Part shown: piece by piece, positions 1-5,357 of the stretch | Layout of the letters: every line of letters starts with the position of its first letter | Position numbering within the stretch: the first letter of the stretch is position 1 | IMG/VR virus record: IMGVR_UViG_3300049477_000009 | Location: 1-26,191 of that record | Reading direction: 5' to 3' (one strand) | Length of the DNA: 26,191 nt | From: a virus | Program-made: the position numbers and the translations under genes | The notes under the pieces: model-generated | What the model was told of the DNA's origin: nothing | The model's database searches: none | What the model saw: the letters and a program-made list of their open reading frames with translations, nothing else

Positions 1-2
1 TT

Positions 3-236
3 AATCATGCGGACAAATGCGACCTTGGCTGCGACTACCCACCGTGGTCAGTGGGTACACTGAACTACGCCATTACCGATCTCTGCGTCAAGTATCTAGA
101 GCGCAACACGCTTTCGTACGAACACTTGAGTGCAGTCGTGGGCGTACTGGAGTGTGCGAAGCAAGAGTTCTACCGCCGCATGGCGGTGCCCTACGAAGAT
201 AAGAAGAAAGAGGAGAACGGCGATGTCTACTACTGA
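3..236 (+). CDS. Small conserved phage protein, 5' end cut by window edge
   Basis: The frame is open from the left edge, with no stop between position 3 and the TAA ending at 236. The true start probably lies outside the window. A GTG at 51 is the only internal start candidate upstream of the conserved part. The product has the signature of a small conserved phage family as I remember it: a G-x-LNYAIT segment near the start, an LECAKQEFYRR segment, and the C-terminal PYEDKK-x-EENGDVY. The function of this family is unknown. The last 14 bases overlap the next gene, whose Shine-Dalgarno (AGGAG, 210-214) lies inside this gene, so the two are probably translated together. Family recognition is from memory of the motif pattern, not from a search. 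Confidence 0.72.
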   Translation, partial: NHADKCDLGCDYPPWSVGTLNYAITDLCVKYLERNTLSYEHLSAVVGVLECAKQEFYRRMAVPYEDKKKEENGDVYY

Positions 237-651
237 GCTACCGTGGTATCTGGCCGGGCCGATGACCGGCATTCCACAGTTCAACTTCCCTGCCTTCGAG
301 GCGATGGCCGCGGGTCTGCGTGCTGACGGCATTAAGGTCCAGAGTCCTGCCGAAATGGATGACCCGGAGACCCGTAAGATGGCGCTCTCCTCCCCTGACG
401 GTGCTCCGGGTACCGGCTCCGCCAACGGGGAAACGTGGGGGGACTTCTTGGCTAGGGATGTGAAGCTCGTAGCCGATGGAGTAAAGGGCGTCCTCGTAAT
501 GGACGGGTGGGAGAAATCCCGTGGAGCACGACTGGAGACGTTCGTGGCGTACTTGACCGGGAAGCCGATCCGGTGGGCCGTTGACCTGTCCCCCGTATCA
601 ATGACACTACTAGCCGACGCGTGGGTCGGGATCAACAAGGACGCAGCATAA
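223..651 (+). CDS. DUF4406 protein (nucleoside 2-deoxyribosyltransferase-like)
   Basis: 142 residues starting at ATG 223, with AGGAG seven to eight bases upstream. The N-terminus carries YLAGPMTG at residues 9-16, followed by FNFPAF, the hallmark of DUF4406. This domain is related to nucleoside 2-deoxyribosyltransferases, which swap bases on deoxyribose. A second conserved block, GWEKSRGARLE at residues 95-105, matches the region where the related enzymes carry their catalytic acid. The TAA stop shares its last base with the ATG of the next gene. Its closeness to the dATP/dGTP diphosphohydrolase suggests a role in nucleotide pools, but catalytic activity of DUF4406 proteins is not established. 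Fold assignment is fairly sure; substrate is unknown. Confidence 0.82.
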   Translation: MSTTELPWYLAGPMTGIPQFNFPAFEAMAAGLRADGIKVQSPAEMDDPETRKMALSSPDGAPGTGSANGETWGDFLARDVKLVADGVKGVLVMDGWEKSRGARLETFVAYLTGKPIRWAVDLSPVSMTLLADAWVGINKDAA

Positions 652-980
652 TGAAGGTTGGTATCACGTTCGATGAACGACGCGGCACGGTGTACGCACT
701 AGGCAAGTACAACTTCTACACGCGGGAAGTGCCGGTAGACGACGCGGTTGCTAAGCAACTGTCAGTGGTGGCGGACCTAGCGGAAGCTAGTCAGCGCATC
801 CTGTCCAGTCTCTACAACTCGTACGGTAAGTTCGTCCTCCCTGAGGACTTGGAGAAGCTCTCATGTCTAGTCGCCGAACTTCAAACGCCCGAAGCAAAGT
901 CCGCAAAGCCGCCCAAGCAGAAGGCTTCCGGTCTGGATTCGAGTCCGCCGTTGCAGCGCAGCTTCGTGAAGACGGAGTAA
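651..980 (+). CDS. Hypothetical phage protein overlapping the endonuclease gene
   Basis: 109 residues from ATG 651, which overlaps the preceding TAA by one base (TAATG), so translation is probably coupled. I do not recognise the family. The N-terminal half (residues 1-75) is an ordinary mix with a beta-like start and helical centre. The C-terminal 35 residues are rich in Lys, Pro, Ser and Ala and look disordered. That tail (863-980) is exactly the stretch that overlaps the start of the endonuclease gene in another frame, which would explain its low complexity. No catalytic motif or membrane segment is visible. Confidence 0.65.
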   Translation: MKVGITFDERRGTVYALGKYNFYTREVPVDDAVAKQLSVVADLAEASQRILSSLYNSYGKFVLPEDLEKLSCLVAELQTPEAKSAKPPKQKASGLDSSPPLQRSFVKTE

Positions 981-1279
981 GCTACGAGTACGAGACAGAG
1001 ACGTTTACTTACGAGGTCCAAGAGACCCGGAAGTACACGCCGGACTTCAAGATCGGGGAGGTACGAATAGAATGCAAGGGAAGACTGACAGCGGACGACC
1101 GGAAGAAACTACTGCTGATGAAATCGCAGCATCCGTCGCTAGATTTAAGGCTGGTATTTATGTACCCAAACAACAAGCTGACGTCACGCTCGAAGACACG
1201 CTACTGGGAGTGGGCGGAGAAGAATCATTTCCCGTGGTCGGGGCCTACTGTCCCGAGAGAGTGGGTATCGGGGACATAG
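863..1279 (+). CDS. T7-type endonuclease I (Holliday junction resolvase)
   Basis: 138 residues, close to the 149 of T7 gp3. The family cuts branched DNA such as Holliday junctions, and in T7 it also helps degrade host DNA. The FRSGFE segment with E27, TPDF with D61, and IECKG with E70 and K72 reproduce the E...D...ExK metal-dependent nuclease core of this family. The C-terminal part has the NKL-x-S-x-SKT and W-x-EWAEK pattern usual for the family. The start at 863 is supported by GGAG at 851-854. The gene starts inside the preceding gene, a 118-base overlap in another frame. It probably resolves branched replication intermediates before packaging. Confidence 0.88.
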   Translation: MSSRRTSNARSKVRKAAQAEGFRSGFESAVAAQLREDGVSYEYETETFTYEVQETRKYTPDFKIGEVRIECKGRLTADDRKKLLLMKSQHPSLDLRLVFMYPNNKLTSRSKTRYWEWAEKNHFPWSGPTVPREWVSGT

Positions 1280-1614
1280 CCAGCACGGCTAAGGGAAGCG
1301 GTGCTCGCTACAACAGCATGAAGACGAAGTGGAGTCTCATGCCTCTTGACCTGTTGAAGGAGGTATGTGACGTATGGGAGTATGGCGCAAACAAGTACGC
1401 GGCATGGAACTGGGCAAAAGGAATGCCGTGGTCTGTTCCGTACGAATGCATCGTCCGGCACCTTTTTCGCTGGTACTGGCATGGCGAGCGCAACGATCCA
1501 GAGAGCGGGAAATCACATCTCGCCCACATCGTCTGCAACGTCATGATGCTGATGCACTATGACCGGGCGTACCCGGAGGGCGACGACCGCCCCAAGGAGT
1601 TCATCATTGAGTAA
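1261..1614 (+). CDS. dATP/dGTP diphosphohydrolase domain protein (DUF5664, MazZ-like)
   Basis: 117 residues from a GTG at 1261. The domain begins GARYN (14-18), then WSLMPLDLL, WEYGANKY (39-46), NWAKGMPW (50-57), RHLFR (66-70), NDPESGKSHLAH (78-89) and VCN (91-93). This is the MazG-like all-alpha fold called DUF5664 or dATP/dGTP diphosphohydrolase. Some members (MazZ) strip dATP or dGTP, as in phages that replace adenine by 2-aminoadenine. No purZ or datZ partner is in this window, so the physiological substrate is open. Start choice is uncertain. An in-frame ATG at 1072 with GGGGAGG upstream would give 180 residues but overlap the endonuclease by 208 bases. I prefer 1261 because it directly precedes the conserved domain and overlaps the endonuclease by only 19 bases. 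Confidence 0.78.
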   Translation: MGIGDIASTAKGSGARYNSMKTKWSLMPLDLLKEVCDVWEYGANKYAAWNWAKGMPWSVPYECIVRHLFRWYWHGERNDPESGKSHLAHIVCNVMMLMHYDRAYPEGDDRPKEFIIE

Positions 1615-2350
1615 ACGACACTTGATTATCCCCGACACGCAGGTGCGTCCGGGGGAATCCTACCGCCACCTTGACTGGGCGCGGAAGGCTATCCTCCATT
1701 ACAAGCCTGACGTCATCATCCACCTTGGGGACCACTGGGATATGCCTAGCCTGTCTAGCTATGACCGGGCAGGGTCCAAGACTATGGAGGGTAAGCGGTA
1801 CTCTAACGACGTACTGGTAGGGAACGAAGCATTCGAAAGACTCAACCACCGTATCACTACGGCGCGTTACCGCCCCCGTAAGGTGATCCTGAGAGGGAAC
1901 CACGAGAACCGGATAGAGCGTGCTATCGAGTCGGATGCGAAGTTGGACGGAGCACTGTCCATGAAGCACCTTGACACACTGGATTGGGAGTGCTACCCAT
2001 TCCTAGAGAGGGTATGGATCGATGGCATCATCTACTCGCATTACTTTCAACAGCAGAACAGTCCCCATGCAATCGGAGGCTCAGTTGACAACAGACTCAA
2101 TCGAATTGGGGATAGTTTCGTTCAGGGTCACCAGCAAGGGTTCCTGTACGGGAACCGTGTATATCCGACCGGGCGCACCCGGCACGGACTGGTTGCCGGT
2201 TCGTTCTATCTACACGACGAGAGTTACAAGGGACGGCAAGGGAACGATCACTGGCGTGGTATCGTCGTTCTTAACGCGGTGTCGCGCGGCGATTATGGGG
2301 TGATGCCTCTCGACATGAAGTACCTACAGAGAGAGTATGGACGCAAGTGA
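1607..2350 (+). CDS. Calcineurin-like metallophosphoesterase
   Basis: 247 residues. The start is a TTG at 1607, chosen because AAGGAG (1594-1599) sits seven bases upstream; there is no good ATG near the conserved N-terminus. The two-metal phosphoesterase motifs are clear: PDTQ (9-12, in place of the more usual DxH), LGDHWD (40-45), and RGNHENR (96-102), with later histidines in SHYFQQ and QGHQQG. The family hydrolyses phosphodiesters or phosphomonoesters, and phage members may act on DNA ends, nucleotides or proteins. The gene overlaps the upstream one by eight bases and the downstream one by 14. There is no signal peptide, so it should act in the cytoplasm. Substrate is not predictable. Confidence 0.85.
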   Translation: MSKRHLIIPDTQVRPGESYRHLDWARKAILHYKPDVIIHLGDHWDMPSLSSYDRAGSKTMEGKRYSNDVLVGNEAFERLNHRITTARYRPRKVILRGNHENRIERAIESDAKLDGALSMKHLDTLDWECYPFLERVWIDGIIYSHYFQQQNSPHAIGGSVDNRLNRIGDSFVQGHQQGFLYGNRVYPTGRTRHGLVAGSFYLHDESYKGRQGNDHWRGIVVLNAVSRGDYGVMPLDMKYLQREYGRK

Positions 2351-2834
2351 CCTGCTAGATTCCGATCAGCGCATCATGGCAGCGACCACGGTGCGCGACG
2401 GTGTCCTGTCCTTCAACTTCGGAGACGGGCAGCCCCCTCTCCGAGGTACGTTGGACGGGGTGCTGAATAGTAAACAGATCATACAGTGGTGCAACGCTGT
2501 AAGGAGTACGTATCGTGCGAGGCAAGACAGCAAAGAGAATCAGGCGGCTAGCCCGGCACCTGTTGTTCAAGAGGCACATGGCCAAGTCCATGCCGCTCCC
2601 GCAGTCAGCAGCGGAGGCGGACTTCCAGTTGAAGAAGGTGTCGAAGGAGTTAAAGCGGCGATGGTTGCAGGAATCGAATCCTCACTCGCTCACTTGGGTC
2701 GACGAGAAGTGGCGCTACTTGAGGAGCGCGGTGACCACGTCCTCGCTCTAGAGAGACTGGACGTAGAGTTAGCCTCACTGGCAGAGACTACTCGGTACTA
2801 CCAGAAGTTGAAGGAGGCTGTATGCGAAACGTAA
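2337..2834 (+). CDS. Hypothetical protein with C-terminal coiled coil
   Basis: 165 residues from ATG 2337, preceded by a weak AGAGAG. It overlaps the phosphoesterase by 14 bases and the sulfotransferase-like gene by 13. Three parts can be seen: a folded-looking N-terminal segment (about 1-60), a low-complexity Ala, Val, Gly and Pro stretch (about 68-105), and a charged helical C-terminus (about 110-163) likely to form a coiled coil. I do not recognise the family. The low-complexity stretch coincides with a nested ORF in another frame that has its own strong ribosome binding site (see 2515-2751). One of the two frames may therefore be constrained by the other. Confidence 0.6.
   Translation: MDASDLLDSDQRIMAATTVRDGVLSFNFGDGQPPLRGTLDGVLNSKQIIQWCNAVRSTYRARQDSKENQAASPAPVVQEAHGQVHAAPAVSSGGGLPVEEGVEGVKAAMVAGIESSLAHLGRREVALLEERGDHVLALERLDVELASLAETTRYYQKLKEAVCET
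2515..2751 (+). CDS. Candidate overprinted small basic protein nested in the 2337-2834 gene
   Basis: 78 residues from GTG 2515 in a different frame, lying entirely inside 2337-2834. AAGGAG at 2501-2506 is eight bases upstream of the GTG, the best-placed Shine-Dalgarno in this part of the operon. The product is strongly basic. It opens MRGKTAKRIRRLAR, a pattern I have seen at the start of small phage proteins, and ends in W-rich, helical-looking sequence. The host frame is low complexity over much of the same bases, as expected if this inner frame is the constrained one. It may still be a chance ORF. Conservation of this frame in relatives would decide. Confidence 0.5.
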   Translation: MRGKTAKRIRRLARHLLFKRHMAKSMPLPQSAAEADFQLKKVSKELKRRWLQESNPHSLTWVDEKWRYLRSAVTTSSL

Positions 2835-3325
2835 TCCTATCCCTGCCCCGCTGTGGTAGCGCGTGGCTTGCCGCCTACTTCGGCTACCTCCACGACCCGC
2901 TGATGAACATGACATGGGACAGTGTCAAGAACTACAGCATCGTGGATACGGGGGCGGCTACAGACCCAGAGCAGGCGTTCTTACAGTATGGTGCAGACCG
3001 CACCGTGGTGCTTACCCGTAACGTGGACCGGGTGGTGGCCTCTCTTCGCAGGCTAGACTTCCCCGTAGGCCGAGAGTTAGTTGAGGCGTGGGACGCCCGT
3101 CTTAGGGAGTGCGCTAGAAAGTACGGGCTGCCCTTGTTTGACTACGGGGACCTGTTCGGCAGACACGGCTACATGGAGGAGGCCGCGCGATTAGCGGACA
3201 GACTTGGCGAGGACTGGGACTCAGTTCGGTGGACCAACCAGAGGGAGGTCAACGTGCAGCACAACATTACGGAGTACAGCCGACCCGGCTATGACCAGTA
3301 CTTGCGGTGGCTCCGTGCATCCTAG
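2822..3325 (+). CDS. Sulfotransferase-like P-loop protein
   Basis: 167 residues from ATG 2822 with AAGGAGG five bases upstream. Two motifs match PAPS-dependent sulfotransferases. An N-terminal ILSLPRCGSAWL (5-16) resembles the 5'-phosphosulfate loop (R/K-x-G-[ST]-x-W-L). R66-N67...S74, just after a strand reading TVVLT, matches the 3'-phosphate binding motif including the R-to-S spacing of eight. Family members move sulfate from PAPS to sugars, lipids or proteins. At 167 residues it is shorter than most (about 250-300), so it may be a minimal form or have lost activity. It sits in the plus-strand operon, not among structural genes. A role in modifying host envelope or nucleotide derivatives is only speculation. 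Confidence 0.6.
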   Translation: MRNVILSLPRCGSAWLAAYFGYLHDPLMNMTWDSVKNYSIVDTGAATDPEQAFLQYGADRTVVLTRNVDRVVASLRRLDFPVGRELVEAWDARLRECARKYGLPLFDYGDLFGRHGYMEEAARLADRLGEDWDSVRWTNQREVNVQHNITEYSRPGYDQYLRWLRAS

Positions 3326-3506
3326 GTTCGCGGAGCGCATAGCCAAGCAGCTCTATATACGCAAGTGGAAGATGGGGTGGAAGCCCCCGGCCCTTGCCAA
3401 GTGGCTGCAGGAGCGGTTCCCAACCATGACTACCGAAGATGGGCAGCAGGTGAAGGACAACATCCCACCGGGGTTCCACGGCACGCAGCCTCCCACAAAA
3501 GCATAG
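3315..3506 (+). CDS. Small hypothetical protein, last gene of the plus-strand operon
   Basis: 63 residues from a GTG at 3315 that overlaps the preceding gene by 11 bases. No strong Shine-Dalgarno is visible, so expression probably depends on translation of the upstream gene. An internal ATG at 3372 is possible, but the intervening residues look like genuine helical protein. The product is basic and Trp-rich (KWKMGW, AKWLQERFP), with a Pro-rich tail. A small helical nucleic-acid-binding fold is conceivable, but no family is recognised. Eleven bases after its stop begins the large palindrome taken as the operon terminator. Confidence 0.55.
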   Translation: MHPRFAERIAKQLYIRKWKMGWKPPALAKWLQERFPTMTTEDGQQVKDNIPPGFHGTQPPTKA

Positions 3507-3516
3507 GCAAAGAAAT

Positions 3517-3548
3517 ACCCCCTACCTTATACGTATAAGGTAGGGGGT
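3517..3548. terminator. Perfect 32-bp palindrome at convergent junction; probable bidirectional terminator
   Basis: The left arm is ACCCCCTACCTTATAC (3517-3532) and the right arm is its exact reverse complement (3533-3548). As RNA it would form a stem of about 14 bp with a four-base loop, identical from either strand. It lies in the 54-base gap between the last plus-strand gene (stop at 3506) and the last minus-strand gene (stop at 3561-3563), where a shared terminator is expected. Pyrimidine-rich DNA follows on the plus side (TTGCTTGT), and TTTCTTTG follows when read from the minus strand; neither is a strong U-tract. Its central 16 bp recur exactly at 15481-15496. Confidence 0.75.
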
Positions 3549-3560
3549 TGCTTGTATCTG

Positions 3561-4004
3561 CTAGCAGCCGTAGCCTTTAGTCCACGAGTCGTCGTACAGT
3601 GTGCGTTCCCAGTTGTGATGTACGATCCGAGCTACCTTCTCGCTCTGGCAGTCGCTGACTGCACTACCGTAGAAGGCCCACAGTACGTAGTGGACAGTCT
3701 CGTGTACTACCACGGTACGAGTCCATACTGGGTCTAGGGTCGGGTTAATCAGGATGTACGGCTCTCCATCGTACACGAGTCCGTAGAGTTCCCACCCCGG
3801 AGGAGCAAGGTCCAGAACGGCCTTAGTTAGTATAACCACCGGCTTGTCAATCTTCCGGCAGTTCACCCTGTCGTACCCCAGCCCTTTGAGCTGTGAGCAT
3901 AGATAGTTCCACTCCTCTTTAGTCACGCCGTTAGACGGCGGCGTGGCAGTGACCGACGCAGTCGAGAAGACGCAGAGCAGAACGACAACAAGGGCTTTCC
4001 ACAC
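3561..4004 (-). CDS. Exported HExxH putative zinc metalloprotease
   Basis: 147 residues. Residues 1-20 form a classic signal peptide: Lys at position 3, a hydrophobic core, and VTA before a likely signal peptidase I cut. The Cys at 11 is not in a lipobox. HETVH at 101-105 is an HExxH zinc motif within a hydrophobic VVV-x-x-x-x-H helix, and E122 about 17 residues later could be the third ligand (gluzincin type). Cys36, 49, 119 and 147 could form disulfides, in keeping with export to the periplasm. It is the last late gene, 11 bases after the SPFH gene and downstream of holin and endolysin. It could cleave envelope proteins at lysis or in superinfection control; this is inference. Confidence 0.68.
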   Translation of the reverse strand: MWKALVVVLLCVFSTASVTATPPSNGVTKEEWNYLCSQLKGLGYDRVNCRKIDKPVVILTKAVLDLAPPGWELYGLVYDGEPYILINPTLDPVWTRTVVVHETVHYVLWAFYGSAVSDCQSEKVARIVHHNWERTLYDDSWTKGYGC

Positions 4005-4015
4005 GGTCGTGATTC

Positions 4016-4528
4016 CTAGCTAGAGTGTAGACGATAGGTACGGGCCAGAGTCAGGTCGGACAACTGGACCTTTTGGATTTCAATGCCAAAGCGCCACGCC
4101 TGCTTCCTGCAGGCCTTCGTAAGTACATCCGAGAAGTCCTCGTGTTGTACTTCTTCCCAAGTGTGGGAGGCTACTAGCGCACCAATGGCTCCATAACTGG
4201 AGTCAATGCACGCATCATCTACTCCCTCAACTTCCAGTAACGCCTTGCGCACGTCCCGTATCTGGGCCGTCACAACACCCGCTACAACCACAGCCTTCCC
4301 ATCCTTAGTAGTCAAGGACTGGGACCCGAGATTGATCGTCCTCGGTACGACGTTATCGGCCATCACCCTGTCCACTTGGAACGGTATGATCCAGTGGAAT
4401 CCCGGTTCTAGGTCCCGTACGGGCCTGCCAAACCGCAGGACTACTCCCCGCTCAAACTCGTCAATGACTACGAAGGGCACGAAGAACGATGCCCACTGCA
4501 ACAGTACATCAATGAGTTTGTCGAACAT
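4016..4528 (-). CDS. SPFH/Band 7 (stomatin/HflC-like) membrane protein
   Basis: 170 residues. An N-terminal hydrophobic segment (about 5-22) is followed by the signature start of the SPFH domain: V-x-DEFERGVVLRFGR (about 21-35), then L-x-PGFHWIIPF and a VVPRTINL-x-x-QSLTTKDGKAV strand pattern. Bacterial members (HflK, HflC, QmcA) form membrane-associated rings and, in HflKC, regulate FtsH. This protein is much shorter than those (usually 250-400) and stops shortly after the SPFH domain, lacking the long C-terminal helices. Its ATG shares a base with the holin stop (TAATG), placing it in the lysis operon. A role in controlling host membrane proteases or holin timing is possible but unproven. 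Confidence 0.83.
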   Translation of the reverse strand: MFDKLIDVLLQWASFFVPFVVIDEFERGVVLRFGRPVRDLEPGFHWIIPFQVDRVMADNVVPRTINLGSQSLTTKDGKAVVVAGVVTAQIRDVRKALLEVEGVDDACIDSSYGAIGALVASHTWEEVQHEDFSDVLTKACRKQAWRFGIEIQKVQLSDLTLARTYRLHSS

Positions 4529-4941
4529 TAGGTATCACTCTGACTACGACGCCAGTAGCGAATACCCACCGTTGCGAAGAACAACGTCACTAACATCAAC
4601 TGGTACCACGTGGGGGTACCGGCTAGGGCAGCGAAGCCACTGGCCACGTACTTGTCCAGCCCCGGAACGAACGCCATCACCGCAGGGATCGATACCACGA
4701 TCAGGGTGTACTCGTCCTTCCATGAGTTCTCGGCCTGCCGAGCAAACTCCATCTCCCAGTTCATATCGGCTGTCAGCCCTGCCTTGACTAGCTCGATCTT
4801 GCGCTGATGCATAGCTTCGGCATACTCTGCCTTCTGCTTGCGCTCCTCATGCTTGACCTGCTGTCTCGCCTTTAAGTAGTCTACTATCGGCGCAGCGATC
4901 CCACTGGCAAGCCCACTAATCACGCTTACAATTCCGGCCAT
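4528..4941 (-). CDS. Holin, 3TM type (GTA_holin_3TM-like)
   Basis: 137 residues from ATG at 4941. This start is chosen because GGAGGAGG lies just upstream and the open frame further 5' merely antiparallels the endolysin reading. The layout is an N-terminal hydrophobic/amphipathic segment (2-20), a long charged helix (about 22-75) with the typical N-SWKDEY at its end, then two membrane segments (about 79-98 and 108-128) ending in RYWRR. This matches the 3TM holin family used by many podoviruses. The holin opens the inner membrane at the programmed time, releasing the endolysin. It overlaps the endolysin gene by 16 bases and shares a base with the SPFH gene. Confidence 0.77.
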   Translation of the reverse strand: MAGIVSVISGLASGIAAPIVDYLKARQQVKHEERKQKAEYAEAMHQRKIELVKAGLTADMNWEMEFARQAENSWKDEYTLIVVSIPAVMAFVPGLDKYVASGFAALAGTPTWYQLMLVTLFFATVGIRYWRRSQSDT

Positions 4942-5357
4942 TTGTCCTCCTCCATCATACGGGACAGGCGCACTGCCCGCGTCTTGACTTGTCGTGCCCA
5001 CAGGGACAGCAGCATGTTCTCTGCCGCTTCCTTGTACCGTCCTTCCTTGACCATCGCCAAGGTGCGGACGAAGCCGAGCAGGCGTGGAACTCCCATGTTG
5101 AAGGCCATGTCCAGTAGCACGGCGTACCGTACCTCTGACAGGTCCTTCGCCCACGGTAGTGCCGTATCCAACTCCCGCTTGTGCTCTGCGATGTCCCATT
5201 CTAGAAGTGCATCTATGATGTGCTCCGGGAGCTTCCCTCCCCTGCGGTCATCGATCAGATGGCCCACCCCTATGGTCAAGTACCCCAGAGAGTCCTTGTA
5301 GGCGTGAGCTACCCGGCCCTCATGGTGGGCGAGAAGCTTCTTAATCCCCCCAGTCAT
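4926..5357 (-). CDS. Endolysin, T4-type lysozyme (GH24 muramidase)
   Basis: 143 residues, near the 164 of T4 lysozyme. The catalytic triad spacing is exact: E13, D22 and T28 in the segment HEGRVAHAYKDSLGYLTIGVGH correspond to E11, D20 and T26 of T4 lysozyme. The later LLDMAFNMGVPRLLGF segment is the usual family helix. It hydrolyses the MurNAc-GlcNAc bond of peptidoglycan. There is no signal peptide or SAR segment, so it must be released by the adjacent holin. The gene overlaps the upstream virion-protein gene by 17 bases and the holin by 16. Confidence 0.93.
   Translation of the reverse strand: MTGGIKKLLAHHEGRVAHAYKDSLGYLTIGVGHLIDDRRGGKLPEHIIDALLEWDIAEHKRELDTALPWAKDLSEVRYAVLLDMAFNMGVPRLLGFVRTLAMVKEGRYKEAAENMLLSLWARQVKTRAVRLSRMMEEDKWPEL

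Noticed and set aside
96-638. A 180-residue minus-strand frame over the first genes
   Set aside because: It is antisense to the DUF4406 gene and the preceding gene, both with family motifs and correct ribosome sites.
3561-4004. Lipoprotein signal in the HExxH protein (Cys at residue 11)
   Set aside because: The residues before Cys do not form a lipobox, while VTA at 18-20 fits signal peptidase I.
4942-5199. N-terminal extension of the holin frame upstream to 5199
   Set aside because: It is a shifted reading of the endolysin gene, Gly/Arg/Thr-rich, and a strong GGAGG precedes the ATG at 4941 instead.
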